The translations under genes were made by a program, and so were the position numbers. Positions 43,894-51,660 of a stretch of DNA of 64,000 bases are shown here, in pieces. Numbering within the stretch: position 1 is the first letter of the stretch; every line of letters starts with the position of its first letter. The stretch covers positions 62,001-126,000 of the forward strand of contig CASEDF010000004.1 in NCBI GenBank assembly GCA_949286705.1. The letters are read 5' to 3'. Under the pieces are notes generated by a model. The model was not told the DNA's origin. It saw only the letters and a list, made by a program, of their open reading frames with translations, and ran no database searches. The stretch comes from an uncultured bacterium (GTDB taxonomy: Bacteria; Cyanobacteriota; Vampirovibrionia; Gastranaerophilales; Gastranaerophilaceae).

Positions 43894-44340
43894 TTACTGC
43901 GCATTCAATTCGCGTCTTATATCTTCTACCGAAACTCTTACTATAGGTGAATTTTCATCCTTTTTCAAAACGCAATTCTTTATACCGGATTGCACGATAA
44001 ACCTTTTGCACAAAATACAGATAAAATTATGCCCCCAGATATACATTGTGGCGTCTTTGCACCTGTCTTGTCCTGCCTGAATTATGGCATTTTGTTCAGC
44101 ATGAATGGAACGGCAGGTTTCGTATTTTGTACCTGATTCAATGTTATTCTTAATTCTGTAGCATTCACCGCGTTCATAACATGATTCAACTTTAGAAGGT
44201 GTGCCGTTGTAGCCGGTGGCTTTAATTTTTTTGTCTTCACCAACTATAACCGCTCCGACCTGCGCTCTTATACAGTTAGAACGACTCGCACATGTTTTTG
44301 CCAAATCCAAAAAATAATCATCCCACGCTTTTATTTCCAT
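43894..44340 (-). CDS. dCMP deaminase-family protein (ComEB-like)
   Basis: A 148-residue zinc-dependent deaminase. It starts WDDYFLDLAKTCASRSNCIR, has VGAVIV, TGYNGTPSKVESC, the catalytic HAEQNAIIQAG, and CILCK in place of the usual PCxxC, with the Cys ligands retained. It would convert dCMP to dUMP, supplying thymidylate synthesis. The gene starts nine bases after the AICAR transformylase-domain gene, and pilin-like gene E follows. Confidence 0.88.
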   Translation of the reverse strand: MEIKAWDDYFLDLAKTCASRSNCIRAQVGAVIVGEDKKIKATGYNGTPSKVESCYERGECYRIKNNIESGTKYETCRSIHAEQNAIIQAGQDRCKDATMYIWGHNFICILCKRFIVQSGIKNCVLKKDENSPIVRVSVEDIRRELNAQ

Positions 44341-44348
44341 AATTCACC

Positions 44349-45281
44349 TTAGTATTTATGATTTCTTATCCCTGTCATAATCATAGCAACACCATAGCGA
44401 TCCGCAAGGTCAATTATATCTTTATCCTTATGTGAACCGCCCGGTTGTATGATTAATCCGACTCTGCCTTGAACTGCCGCATAGATTGCATCCTGAGAAT
44501 AAATAATCCCGTCCGTAGCAATTACGGCATCTTTTGAGCCATCGCAGGCAATTTTCAAAGCAGTTTCAATCGCGGTAGCAGAATTTGTTTCGTTCTTTGC
44601 AATCCCGAGAGTTGCAAAATCTTTTGCAACAAGCGCGGAATCCGTACTAGTATGCTTTATGACTTTCCACGCAAATATTGCATCCTCTATCTGCTCTGTT
44701 GTCGGTTTTGTTTTGGTAACCACTTTAAACAAATCTTTGTCCAGCTCGCTTGTATTTTTTTCCTGAATCAGCACGCCGAACGGTGTAATTTTTATTTCTT
44801 CGGCACACATATTTCGGATGTTTTTTAAAGGTGTATTGAGTTTTACCACCTTCATGCCGGTGTTTTCTTTCATTAAATTCAACGCTTTTGGATGAAAATC
44901 CGGCGCCATAACTACTTTTACGCCCATGGAATTAAGATGCTTGGCTGTTTCATAATCAACAGGCTTGGAAAAACCTATTGTTCCGTAAAATGCACTCACG
45001 GGATCACAATCAAATGCCTTGTTGTAAGCTTCTTCTATAGTTCTGCCCAGCGCAACACCGCAGCATGAGGCATGTTTCAGAATGGCAACGGCATTTACGT
45101 CAAAAAATTCACTCAAAATGCCTGCTATTTCATATAAATTCAAAATATTATCGTAGCTTAATTCCTTGCCGAAAAGCACCTCGTAATCAGCCATTTCTTC
45201 GCATGAATAAAGCCATGCCGCCTGATGCGGATTTTCGCCGTATTTTAAATCTTTTATTTTGTCAAATTTAAACTCTTTCAT
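44349..45281 (-). CDS. Stand-alone AICAR transformylase domain (PurH C-terminal half)
   Basis: About 310 residues from ATG 45281 (site GAGG). It starts at the point where the second domain of PurH begins: LKYGENPHQAAWLYS. The catalytic Lys-His pair is in ILKHASCCGVA, DPVSAFYGTI binds substrate, and IIQPGGSHKDKDII and MTGIRNHKY end the fold. The N-terminal IMP cyclohydrolase domain (about 200 residues) of bifunctional PurH is missing, and nothing like it lies upstream. It would formylate AICAR only; the cyclohydrolase must be encoded elsewhere. Confidence 0.85.
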   Translation of the reverse strand: MKEFKFDKIKDLKYGENPHQAAWLYSCEEMADYEVLFGKELSYDNILNLYEIAGILSEFFDVNAVAILKHASCCGVALGRTIEEAYNKAFDCDPVSAFYGTIGFSKPVDYETAKHLNSMGVKVVMAPDFHPKALNLMKENTGMKVVKLNTPLKNIRNMCAEEIKITPFGVLIQEKNTSELDKDLFKVVTKTKPTTEQIEDAIFAWKVIKHTSTDSALVAKDFATLGIAKNETNSATAIETALKIACDGSKDAVIATDGIIYSQDAIYAAVQGRVGLIIQPGGSHKDKDIIDLADRYGVAMIMTGIRNHKY

Positions 45282-45427
45282 CTCAGCCCTCAAATTGCTT
45301 TTATAATAACATAAAATCCAAATCTTAGCAATTACATTTCGTATTATTAAGCCTTATATCTAATTTTCTTGAATTATTTTTTTGTTTTAATTACAATTAA
45401 CGGTGTTCAGAATAAAAAGAGGAAATT

Positions 45428-46060
45428 ATGGCTAATAACAGAATGACCGAAGGTGTTGGTAAAAAAATTGTTGAAGCATTAAAAATGCAGTCTGATATTG
45501 AAATTACACCTGTACACGAAACAGCCGTACATAATTTTGATGCAGATGATGCTGTTAATATTGACGAAGAAACAACCCCGAATTTTATTGAAGAAGAACC
45601 CGTTCAAGATGAATTTCACTTTGATGAAGATACCGAAGATGATTTCCCGTCACTTGAACCTGTTATTCAGCCGCAAACCGTCCAACAGCAGACAATTCAA
45701 CAGATAGACATTCCGCAGCAGCAAACTTTTTTGAATTCTGAGCTTGATGATTTTGAAATTCCGTCAAATGTTGCGGTGTTAAAACAACTTATCACAAAAT
45801 TGCCGGCAGGTGTTACAAAACAAACCGGCGCAATGATTATTAAACAAACTATGGAAGCTCTCGGAATTTCCATGAAAAGCGTTTTACAGGAAGCCCAGCA
45901 GGTTCAGGAAGGGTTAAATAATTCCTCCCGAGAATGCCAGGCATCTATTATGGAATATAAAAAACAAATAGGCATATTAGAAAAACAGGCACAAAAATAT
46001 CAAAGACAATATGCTGCCTTAAATGATATTATCAGCCTGTTTGTTCAAACTAATATTTAA
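45428..46060 (+). CDS. Hypothetical acidic coiled-coil protein
   Basis: A 210-residue protein. Residues 25-80 are very acidic, a Gln-rich segment follows (QTVQQQTIQQIDIPQQQTF), then a helical domain FEIPSNVAVLKQLITKLPAG, and a C-terminal coiled coil (IMEYKKQIGILEKQAQKYQR). An AGAGGAAATT ribosome site precedes the ATG. No family is recognised. It faces, and overlaps by 11 bases, the minus-strand gene that follows. Confidence 0.65.
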   Translation: MANNRMTEGVGKKIVEALKMQSDIEITPVHETAVHNFDADDAVNIDEETTPNFIEEEPVQDEFHFDEDTEDDFPSLEPVIQPQTVQQQTIQQIDIPQQQTFLNSELDDFEIPSNVAVLKQLITKLPAGVTKQTGAMIIKQTMEALGISMKSVLQEAQQVQEGLNNSSRECQASIMEYKKQIGILEKQAQKYQRQYAALNDIISLFVQTNI

Positions 46061-46376
46061 ACGCGAGCTGAATGTTCTTATCTCTCATTGCCGTGCAGGA
46101 TTCTATTTCGGTTGTAACCATATCAAGCCGTGCTTTATACTGGTTCATCTGCTGTACTAAACGTTTTTCAAGCACCTGCAATCGCGCCTGCCGTTGCTGC
46201 AGCATCTTTGCCATGGGTGAATCAGGATCGGTATAATCCGTACCAACCTGCATTAAATCGCTTACTGATTGGGATAAATTCATCTGAGCAGTGGTTATCA
46301 ATTGGATTTTGTATTCCAAATCCAATTTCTGCGACCACAGCATCGTTAATCTAATTGTTGAATTAATTAATCCCAT
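46050..46376 (-). CDS. Hypothetical small coiled-coil protein
   Basis: A 108-residue all-helical protein: MGLINSTIRLTMLWSQKLDL leads into a Gln-rich coiled coil (MLQQRQARLQVLEKRLVQQM). Size, lack of a signal peptide and helical content recall small type III export components, but I cannot assign a family. It is the last of four co-oriented unknown genes (48919 down to 46050) just upstream of the flagellar-type genes. Confidence 0.6.
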   Translation of the reverse strand: MGLINSTIRLTMLWSQKLDLEYKIQLITTAQMNLSQSVSDLMQVGTDYTDPDSPMAKMLQQRQARLQVLEKRLVQQMNQYKARLDMVTTEIESCTAMRDKNIQLAFKY

Positions 46377-46387
46377 TTTGTTTCCTT

Positions 46388-46660
46388 CTATCTGGTTTCG
46401 TTAAGATTTTTTCCTTTTAAGAAATTGTGTTCGTTATTTTCTGCAATCAATTGTTCCATTTTATGAAGCTGATGGCGGTGATAGTTAAGCCTGTATTGTG
46501 CCATTTTAAGCTTTTTTTTCATTGTCAGAAAATCTTTTAAACCTTCTACTATTGAATTAGAGATTGATTTTAAAGGATTTTTTCTTATAAGGAAGTTTTT
46601 TGAATATATCAAGAAATCTATCAATCTTTTTATATTCGTCTCTAAAGTTTCTCGAAGCAT
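46388..46660 (-). CDS. Hypothetical small basic protein
   Basis: A 90-residue basic, helical protein (MLRETLETNIKRLIDFLIYS, then MKKKLKMAQYRLNYHRHQLH). No domain is recognised. It lies 11 bases before the 108-residue gene and shares its orientation, so the two are probably co-transcribed. Confidence 0.55.
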   Translation of the reverse strand: MLRETLETNIKRLIDFLIYSKNFLIRKNPLKSISNSIVEGLKDFLTMKKKLKMAQYRLNYHRHQLHKMEQLIAENNEHNFLKGKNLNETR

Positions 46661-46832
46661 ATTACTCCTTTACACTTTAGACCTACAAATATATAAAAAC
46701 CTGTTACGTCAAATAATTGCCATGCTTTGTAAATCTTTGTAACATGTCTTAATCATTGTAAATCTAAAAAGTACCAGATCTGAAGGCAAACCTTCTTATG
46801 ATATTATACGGCAAAAAATCGAAAAACTTTAA

Positions 46833-47645
46833 TTATAAGTTTTGAATAGCTTTACTGTCGCCGTCAATAGATTCTTTAAGCATCTTTTTAACGACATCGC
46901 CCTGAGTATCAAGCATTTTGCAAACAGTTTCGATATTTCTGACTTTATTGGAAAGAATAGTATCGGCGTTTGCTGTAATGTTGCCGGAAATATTTTGATA
47001 AGCAGCCAGCGCAGCTGACGTTGTCCCCTGCATCAGGTTACCCATAACAAGAGCCGGCAAACCGTATTCACCCAGATACGGAGCTGCAGCCTGCATAATT
47101 CCGCCCCAACCCGAAATACAACTTGCAAGAGGCAATACAATGCTGCGTCCTATGCCAAACCCGCTTGCGCCTCCTACTCCGTACGCAGCAGCACTTGCGA
47201 CATCAGCCAGCCCGCCCAAATTTGAAGCATAACCCGTTGCTGTTCCGCTCATGGACCCCCAGCCGGTTAAGCCTGCAGCACCGCCTGTTGAATAGCCGTC
47301 CAAGCCCCATGATACAGGTGCTGCACCGCTTGGAAAGCCGGAATAATTATACAGTGAATTTAACCCGTAGGAGGAACCGCTCGTCATATTGGAATAATAT
47401 GACGTCCCCGGAATACTCATCGATTCTGATGCCCCAAAAACAGTAGCAAAAGATGACGGAGCAAAAAGACTTGCTAAATTATACAACAATCCGCCTGTCG
47501 CGCCGAATCCGGTTCCCATACCGCTTCCGGACACTGTCAGGTCGCGTAATTTATCATATGTTTCAAACAATTGAGCTTTAGCCTCAGAGTTTGCGGAACT
47601 GAATTTGTTTGCTATTACCAGATAACTATCGTTTTTGTAAGACAT
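46833..47645 (-). CDS. Hypothetical glycine/serine-rich protein
   Basis: A 270-residue protein. The first 35 residues are polar and helical, residues 35-200 are rich in Gly, Ser, Ala and Tyr, with alternating hydrophobic patches (GTGFGATGGLLYNLASLFAP), and the C-terminus is helical again (ANADTILSNKVRNIETVCKM). There is no signal peptide. It follows the 418-residue gene after 17 bases. Helix-flanked low-complexity proteins without signal peptides can be type III export substrates; this is only a possibility. Confidence 0.6.
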   Translation of the reverse strand: MSYKNDSYLVIANKFSSANSEAKAQLFETYDKLRDLTVSGSGMGTGFGATGGLLYNLASLFAPSSFATVFGASESMSIPGTSYYSNMTSGSSYGLNSLYNYSGFPSGAAPVSWGLDGYSTGGAAGLTGWGSMSGTATGYASNLGGLADVASAAAYGVGGASGFGIGRSIVLPLASCISGWGGIMQAAAPYLGEYGLPALVMGNLMQGTTSAALAAYQNISGNITANADTILSNKVRNIETVCKMLDTQGDVVKKMLKESIDGDSKAIQNL

Positions 47646-47662
47646 CTTTAACCTCTTAATTA

Positions 47663-48919
47663 TTATTCAAATGTTTTGAATGTTGATTCAATATTCTTTT
47701 CAATTACTTTCTGAACAGCTTCCATTTCTGTTTGGAGTGCTTCCTGTTCCGTATCAAGCTGGCGTAATCTTAATTCAAGGGTTCTATCCTGCTCCTGAAT
47801 TTGCTCGGTTTTCGCATTAATATCAGCCAGAGCTTTTTCATAAACCTGCATATCATAGTTATACTGGTTCATAGCATCATTATAAGCATCTTCATCCGTA
47901 ATTGTTTCCGTATTCAACGACAGGGTTGCCGTCGAATTTTCATATCTTATACTATAAGGACGACCGTTTTCATCTACATCTATAAAAGCTTTTTCCTGAC
48001 GTTCTATTTTAGTTTTAATATTTTCAGCATAATATTGAGTCAAAGAATTTTGATTTTCCGTAGGTTTTGATATATCAGGTGCACTGATAGCGGCATCTCT
48101 CAAGTCTTCTTCACAGGCAAAATAAGTTCTGCCCTGATATTCATAAGTATAAATTTCATCTTGAGGCGCATTTGCAAAAGCTGAATCCGGGAATTGCTTA
48201 CAAATTTCTTCATAAGCGGCTTTCAATTCGGGATCATTTGCATCATAAGCCTTAAGCTCACAATTACCAACGTATGTAGGGGTTTCATTAACCACATGAT
48301 ACTCATTAGCACCGGCAACCGGAGGATTTGCAACCGCATTTTCCAAATCAGTACGTGTTGTAAAATGCATTACATCATTAGCATCAGTATATGTGAAGAT
48401 ATTACTTACATCTTCCTTCGCCAAATCCGGATATTCCTGACTAATTCTGTCAAACATTTCTTTTTGTTCGGTATTCAAAGGATCATAAGCAGTGACAGGC
48501 TGATTGTCGACCGTATAAGTATCATTTTGATCATCATAAGTAACATTTGTCATAGAATTTTGGACAGCTTTTGTACCGAGATTAACCTGAGGGTTAGGCT
48601 TTGTATTTTGCACACCGGTAAACACATCGGAATAATGATAATGCGTAACAAGATAATTATAATTAGGGTCATCCGACAATTCAGTCATACTTGTAATAAC
48701 CTCAGAATTGGCACCATCTTCGTATGAATATTGAAGGGTTGTATAATCCTGTGTGCTCGGAGCTGTCGGAACTTCCAATGCCAAAAGCTCATTAAATGTA
48801 TTTGCACTCTGATTAGCCAGCGCAGTACGTGCCTGGTTAACCTGTTGTCCTTCATACTCAACGTTTGTTTTTCTCGCCGTCAAGCCCAGATATCTGGCTT
48901 GTGATGCTGCCATACCCAT
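47663..48919 (-). CDS. Hypothetical protein with N-terminal GMAASQAR helix
   Basis: A 418-residue protein. MGMAASQARYLGLTARKTNV, then a second amphipathic helix QVNQARTALANQSANTFNEL, precede a long acidic Asn/Thr/Tyr-rich middle, and a C-terminal coiled coil (INAKTEQIQEQDRTLELRLR). N- and C-terminal helices around a variable middle is the general form of flagellar axial proteins, but the sequence is not theirs. Proteins with this N-terminus are common in Gastranaerophilales; no function is known to me. It is the first gene of the four-gene run. Confidence 0.65.
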   Translation of the reverse strand: MGMAASQARYLGLTARKTNVEYEGQQVNQARTALANQSANTFNELLALEVPTAPSTQDYTTLQYSYEDGANSEVITSMTELSDDPNYNYLVTHYHYSDVFTGVQNTKPNPQVNLGTKAVQNSMTNVTYDDQNDTYTVDNQPVTAYDPLNTEQKEMFDRISQEYPDLAKEDVSNIFTYTDANDVMHFTTRTDLENAVANPPVAGANEYHVVNETPTYVGNCELKAYDANDPELKAAYEEICKQFPDSAFANAPQDEIYTYEYQGRTYFACEEDLRDAAISAPDISKPTENQNSLTQYYAENIKTKIERQEKAFIDVDENGRPYSIRYENSTATLSLNTETITDEDAYNDAMNQYNYDMQVYEKALADINAKTEQIQEQDRTLELRLRQLDTEQEALQTEMEAVQKVIEKNIESTFKTFE

Positions 48920-49035
48920 AATTTGGTCTCCTATATCTACTTACTACATATTTACTCATAATGATTATTTTGAAAAAGTCAATATAATCTACAAAAATTA
49001 TACGGCATATATTAATAGATATATAGGTCAAATTA

Positions 49036-49060
49036 ACAAAAATCCTCCGTCCGGAGGACA
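49036..49060 (-). terminator. Terminator of pilin-like gene F
   Basis: On the minus strand, GTCCTCCGGACGGAGGA is followed by TTTTTG, just downstream of the gene F stop. The stem is a near-perfect TCCTCCG/CGGAGGA. Confidence 0.7.
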
Positions 49061-49096
49061 TTATTTACAAAAAACAAATCATTTGCACGAAAAAAA

Positions 49097-49945
49097 TTAT
49101 TTTTCATGCAAATATTTGTAACTGCATCCGGCGCCTGAGGCCATATTGATATAAATTGAATCTACTTGTCCTATTTCAACAGAACAACCATAGCTGCCAT
49201 ACTGCGGGTTATCTGCACCATAAGTTCCTTGCTCTCCTGAAGCGGCAAAACCTAATTCTTCAATATAAACATTATATTGACTGGACACTTTTTTTAAAGT
49301 TATTAGATATACATCTTTTCCTAAAATATTGGGTCCACCCTCAAAATTATTCACATCAACCAAAATGGTTAAACCACTACCGCCGCTGCCAAAATAAACC
49401 GCAGCGCCGTTTTTTAATAATGCAGCTTTCCCTTGAACATCATAAGAAAATATTTTTCCACCGGCAAGAGATTTATAACGCAATTCAGTGCTTGAAGCAG
49501 ATATAGCTGACCACTTATATTTTATAATATTTTCCAAATTATTTGAATAATTGTCACAAAGATTATTATCATATGTGGTAGACCATCCGCAAGTATCAAC
49601 AACATTCAGATTTTCAAGCATTAAATCTATAAATTCTCCAGTCATGGCATTTATTCCCGCATTAGAAACTAACAATCTCGGATTATTAGCTGCAACAAGT
49701 TTAAAAGAATTGTTTAATATTGCATAACACTCTTTCCATTTGGCATGAAAATGGGCTTCCTGTATCTTGCTTACAAGTGTCGGTATTGTCATGGCTGCAA
49801 CAATTCCAATTATGCCGAGGGTAATCAGAACTTCAGCCAAAGTAAACGCGACACGACGAATGTTACTTCTTACTGCCTTAGTATCATAGTATCTTAGTAA
49901 CTTTACACAACCAATACCGCCAAAACTCTTGTCAACTTCATGCAC
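49097..49945 (-). CDS. Pilin-like protein F, phase OFF
   Basis: The open frame has 282 residues; the GTG at 49945 is probably not a real start. The prepilin segment is VAFTLAEVLITLGIIGIVAA, followed by KIQEAHFHAKWKECYAILNN, identical to gene E, and VDVNNFEGGPNILGKDVYLI. The entry is ATG 50043, behind a strong GGAGGGG. At 9 G the frame ends at TAG 49987 after 18 residues; with 10 G it reads GGGATLPASVAAGPAQQEVG and stays open into this gene. It lies downstream of the S1-domain gene and its terminator. Genes E and F are recent duplicates with different centres, which suggests sequence diversification. Confidence 0.8.
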   Translation of the reverse strand: MHEVDKSFGGIGCVKLLRYYDTKAVRSNIRRVAFTLAEVLITLGIIGIVAAMTIPTLVSKIQEAHFHAKWKECYAILNNSFKLVAANNPRLLVSNAGINAMTGEFIDLMLENLNVVDTCGWSTTYDNNLCDNYSNNLENIIKYKWSAISASSTELRYKSLAGGKIFSYDVQGKAALLKNGAAVYFGSGGSGLTILVDVNNFEGGPNILGKDVYLITLKKVSSQYNVYIEELGFAASGEQGTYGADNPQYGSYGCSVEIGQVDSIYINMASGAGCSYKYLHEK

Positions 49946-50007
49946 CGATATATTTTTTCCAACTTCCTGTTGGGCGGGTCCGGCGGCTACGCTGGCTGGG
50001 AGAGTCG

Positions 50008-50016
50008 CCCCCCCCC
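50008..50016 (-). repeat. Poly-G tract F (9 G), switch OFF
   Basis: Nine G on the coding strand follow nine codons from ATG 50043. Adding one G joins the start to gene F with no stop in between; at 9 G the frame ends at 49987-49989. Confidence 0.82.
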
Positions 50017-50092
50017 GTGATTTTTAAACTCTTTATTTTTCATAATTCCCCTCCGCATTTTATGTTATTATATTAATTTTAAAAAATTTAAT

Positions 50093-50123
50093 AACAAAAA
50101 GCACCTTAAGGTGCTTTTTGTTG
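50093..50123. terminator. Terminator of the S1-domain gene
   Basis: A perfect palindrome AACAAAAAGCACCTTAAGGTGCTTTTTGTT-type stem (arms CAAAAAGCACC and GGTGCTTTTTG) lies 11 bases after the S1 gene stop. Confidence 0.8.
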
Positions 50124-50133
50124 TTCTTATAAA

Positions 50134-51213
50134 TTATTCTTCCGACTGCATTTCTTCTTTAGGTTCTTTAACAGTCAAGGCAATTCTTTTATCTGTCGGG
50201 TTAAATTTCAAAATATAAGTTTGAATTTTGTCGCCCACATTAAAGATATTTTTCGTTTCATTTTGAAGTTCTGTAAGCTCAGCATGCGGCAGCAAAGCTT
50301 CAACTCCGGGGAAAACTTCCACGAATGCGCCGAAATGCTTGATTCTGGTAATTGTACCTTCGACTTTGTCGCCTTCTTTAATCTGTTTTTCAGCTTCAAG
50401 CCACGGATCAGGCTCAAGATTTTTCAAACTCAACGAAACTCTTTGCTTGTCATGATCAACCGCAATAACTTCAACGTCTATTTTGTCTCCGACTTTCAAA
50501 ATATCTGTCGGATGATCAATCCAGCGCCATGATAATTGAGATAACGGCAAAAGACCGTCAATTCCGCCCAGATCAATAAACGCGCCGAAATCCGTAATTC
50601 TTACAACATCGCCTTTTACAATCTGACCGGGTTCTATTTGTGAAAATACATTTTTTCTGGCCTCAACAGCGCTGTCATCGTAAACTTTTTTATTAGATAA
50701 AATAAAGTTATTTTGCTGACTGTCCAGAGTTAAAATTTTCAATTCAATCTGGCTTCCGACTTCCAAATCGGTTTCTTTGGCACGCAATTGAGATGACGGA
50801 ACAAAACCTCTGACTCCTGAAATTTCAATGAGCACACCGCCTTTAACAACACTGACAACAGTACCGAGAATTGTTTCATCAGCAGCCTTGGCTTTTTCAA
50901 GTTCTTTCCAGGAGTAGGCAAAATCGACTTTTTTCTTAGAAAGTAAAAATTTTCCGTCTTCATCTTCTTCTTTAATGATTAAAAATTCATATTCTTTGCC
51001 TTTTTCGAATTTTTCTTCAATATTTTCGTCTTTGTCGACAGCTTCACGGGTCGGGACAATTGCGATTGTTTTTGCGCCGATATCCACCATTACTCCCTGA
51101 CTGTCAAAACCGCAGACAATACCTTTAACTAAATCACCTTTTTGAAAATTATAGTCATATTTTTTCAATAATTCTTCAAAATCCAAATCACTACTTTTAC
51201 TCTTTGATACCAT
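50134..51213 (-). CDS. rpsA: S1 RNA-binding domain protein (ribosomal protein S1 type)
   Basis: A 359-residue protein with four S1 domains at about residues 25-95, 110-175, 195-265 and 280-350. The third is the most canonical (GQIVKGDVVRITDFGAFIDL), with HPTDILKVGDKIDVEVIAVD. Short S1 proteins with four domains are usual in cyanobacteria and Gram-positives, where they bind mRNA on the 30S subunit or act as accessory RNA-binding proteins. The C-terminal tail is acidic. It is monocistronic up to its terminator. Confidence 0.9.
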   Translation of the reverse strand: MVSKSKSSDLDFEELLKKYDYNFQKGDLVKGIVCGFDSQGVMVDIGAKTIAIVPTREAVDKDENIEEKFEKGKEYEFLIIKEEDEDGKFLLSKKKVDFAYSWKELEKAKAADETILGTVVSVVKGGVLIEISGVRGFVPSSQLRAKETDLEVGSQIELKILTLDSQQNNFILSNKKVYDDSAVEARKNVFSQIEPGQIVKGDVVRITDFGAFIDLGGIDGLLPLSQLSWRWIDHPTDILKVGDKIDVEVIAVDHDKQRVSLSLKNLEPDPWLEAEKQIKEGDKVEGTITRIKHFGAFVEVFPGVEALLPHAELTELQNETKNIFNVGDKIQTYILKFNPTDKRIALTVKEPKEEMQSEE

Positions 51214-51312
51214 GTTTACCCCACATTAACCTATAATACATTAATAATTGTAACAAATTTTTGTCAATCTGTAAAGTTTTCTTAATATTGTTTAATTAAT
51301 ATTGTTTAACAT

Positions 51313-51567
51313 TTACAAACTTTCAATTGTATGTTTAAGGCTTTCAACATATCTGCCGCCTATTTTTTTAAGATAAGAAACAGAAACAAAATCATCGCCG
51401 AGGGTATACTTTTGAATAATACCGTCACCGGTACGGAAATTATATCTTCTGATCGGCTCGGGAAGATTAAACTGCCTGTCAAACACTACATGCATCGCCT
51501 TAGCGTCCTCTTTGTTCAGTCTTGTCATATTCCGCATAGCACCGTTAAGTCTTTCTATCTTTAACAT
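51313..51567 (-). CDS. Small hypothetical protein
   Basis: An 84-residue protein starting MLKIERLNGAMRNMTRLNKE, with FRTGDGIIQKYTLGDDFVSV in the middle and an amphipathic C-terminal helix. An AAAGGAG ribosome site precedes the ATG. No family is recognised, and it stands alone between S1 and valS. Confidence 0.55.
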   Translation of the reverse strand: MLKIERLNGAMRNMTRLNKEDAKAMHVVFDRQFNLPEPIRRYNFRTGDGIIQKYTLGDDFVSVSYLKKIGGRYVESLKHTIESL

Positions 51568-51620
51568 AAAATTTTCTCCTTTGGATTTATTAAACCGCGG
51601 GAAAATATTTTTTGTTATAA

Positions 51621-51656
51621 AAAATGTCCCTCTTAATAAATCTTAAAAGGGACATT
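51621..51656 (-). terminator. Terminator of valS
   Basis: On the minus strand, AATGTCCCTTTTAA and TTAAGAGGGACATT form a long stem followed by TTTTTTATAAC, five bases after the valS stop. Confidence 0.8.
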
Positions 51657-51660
51657 GAAT

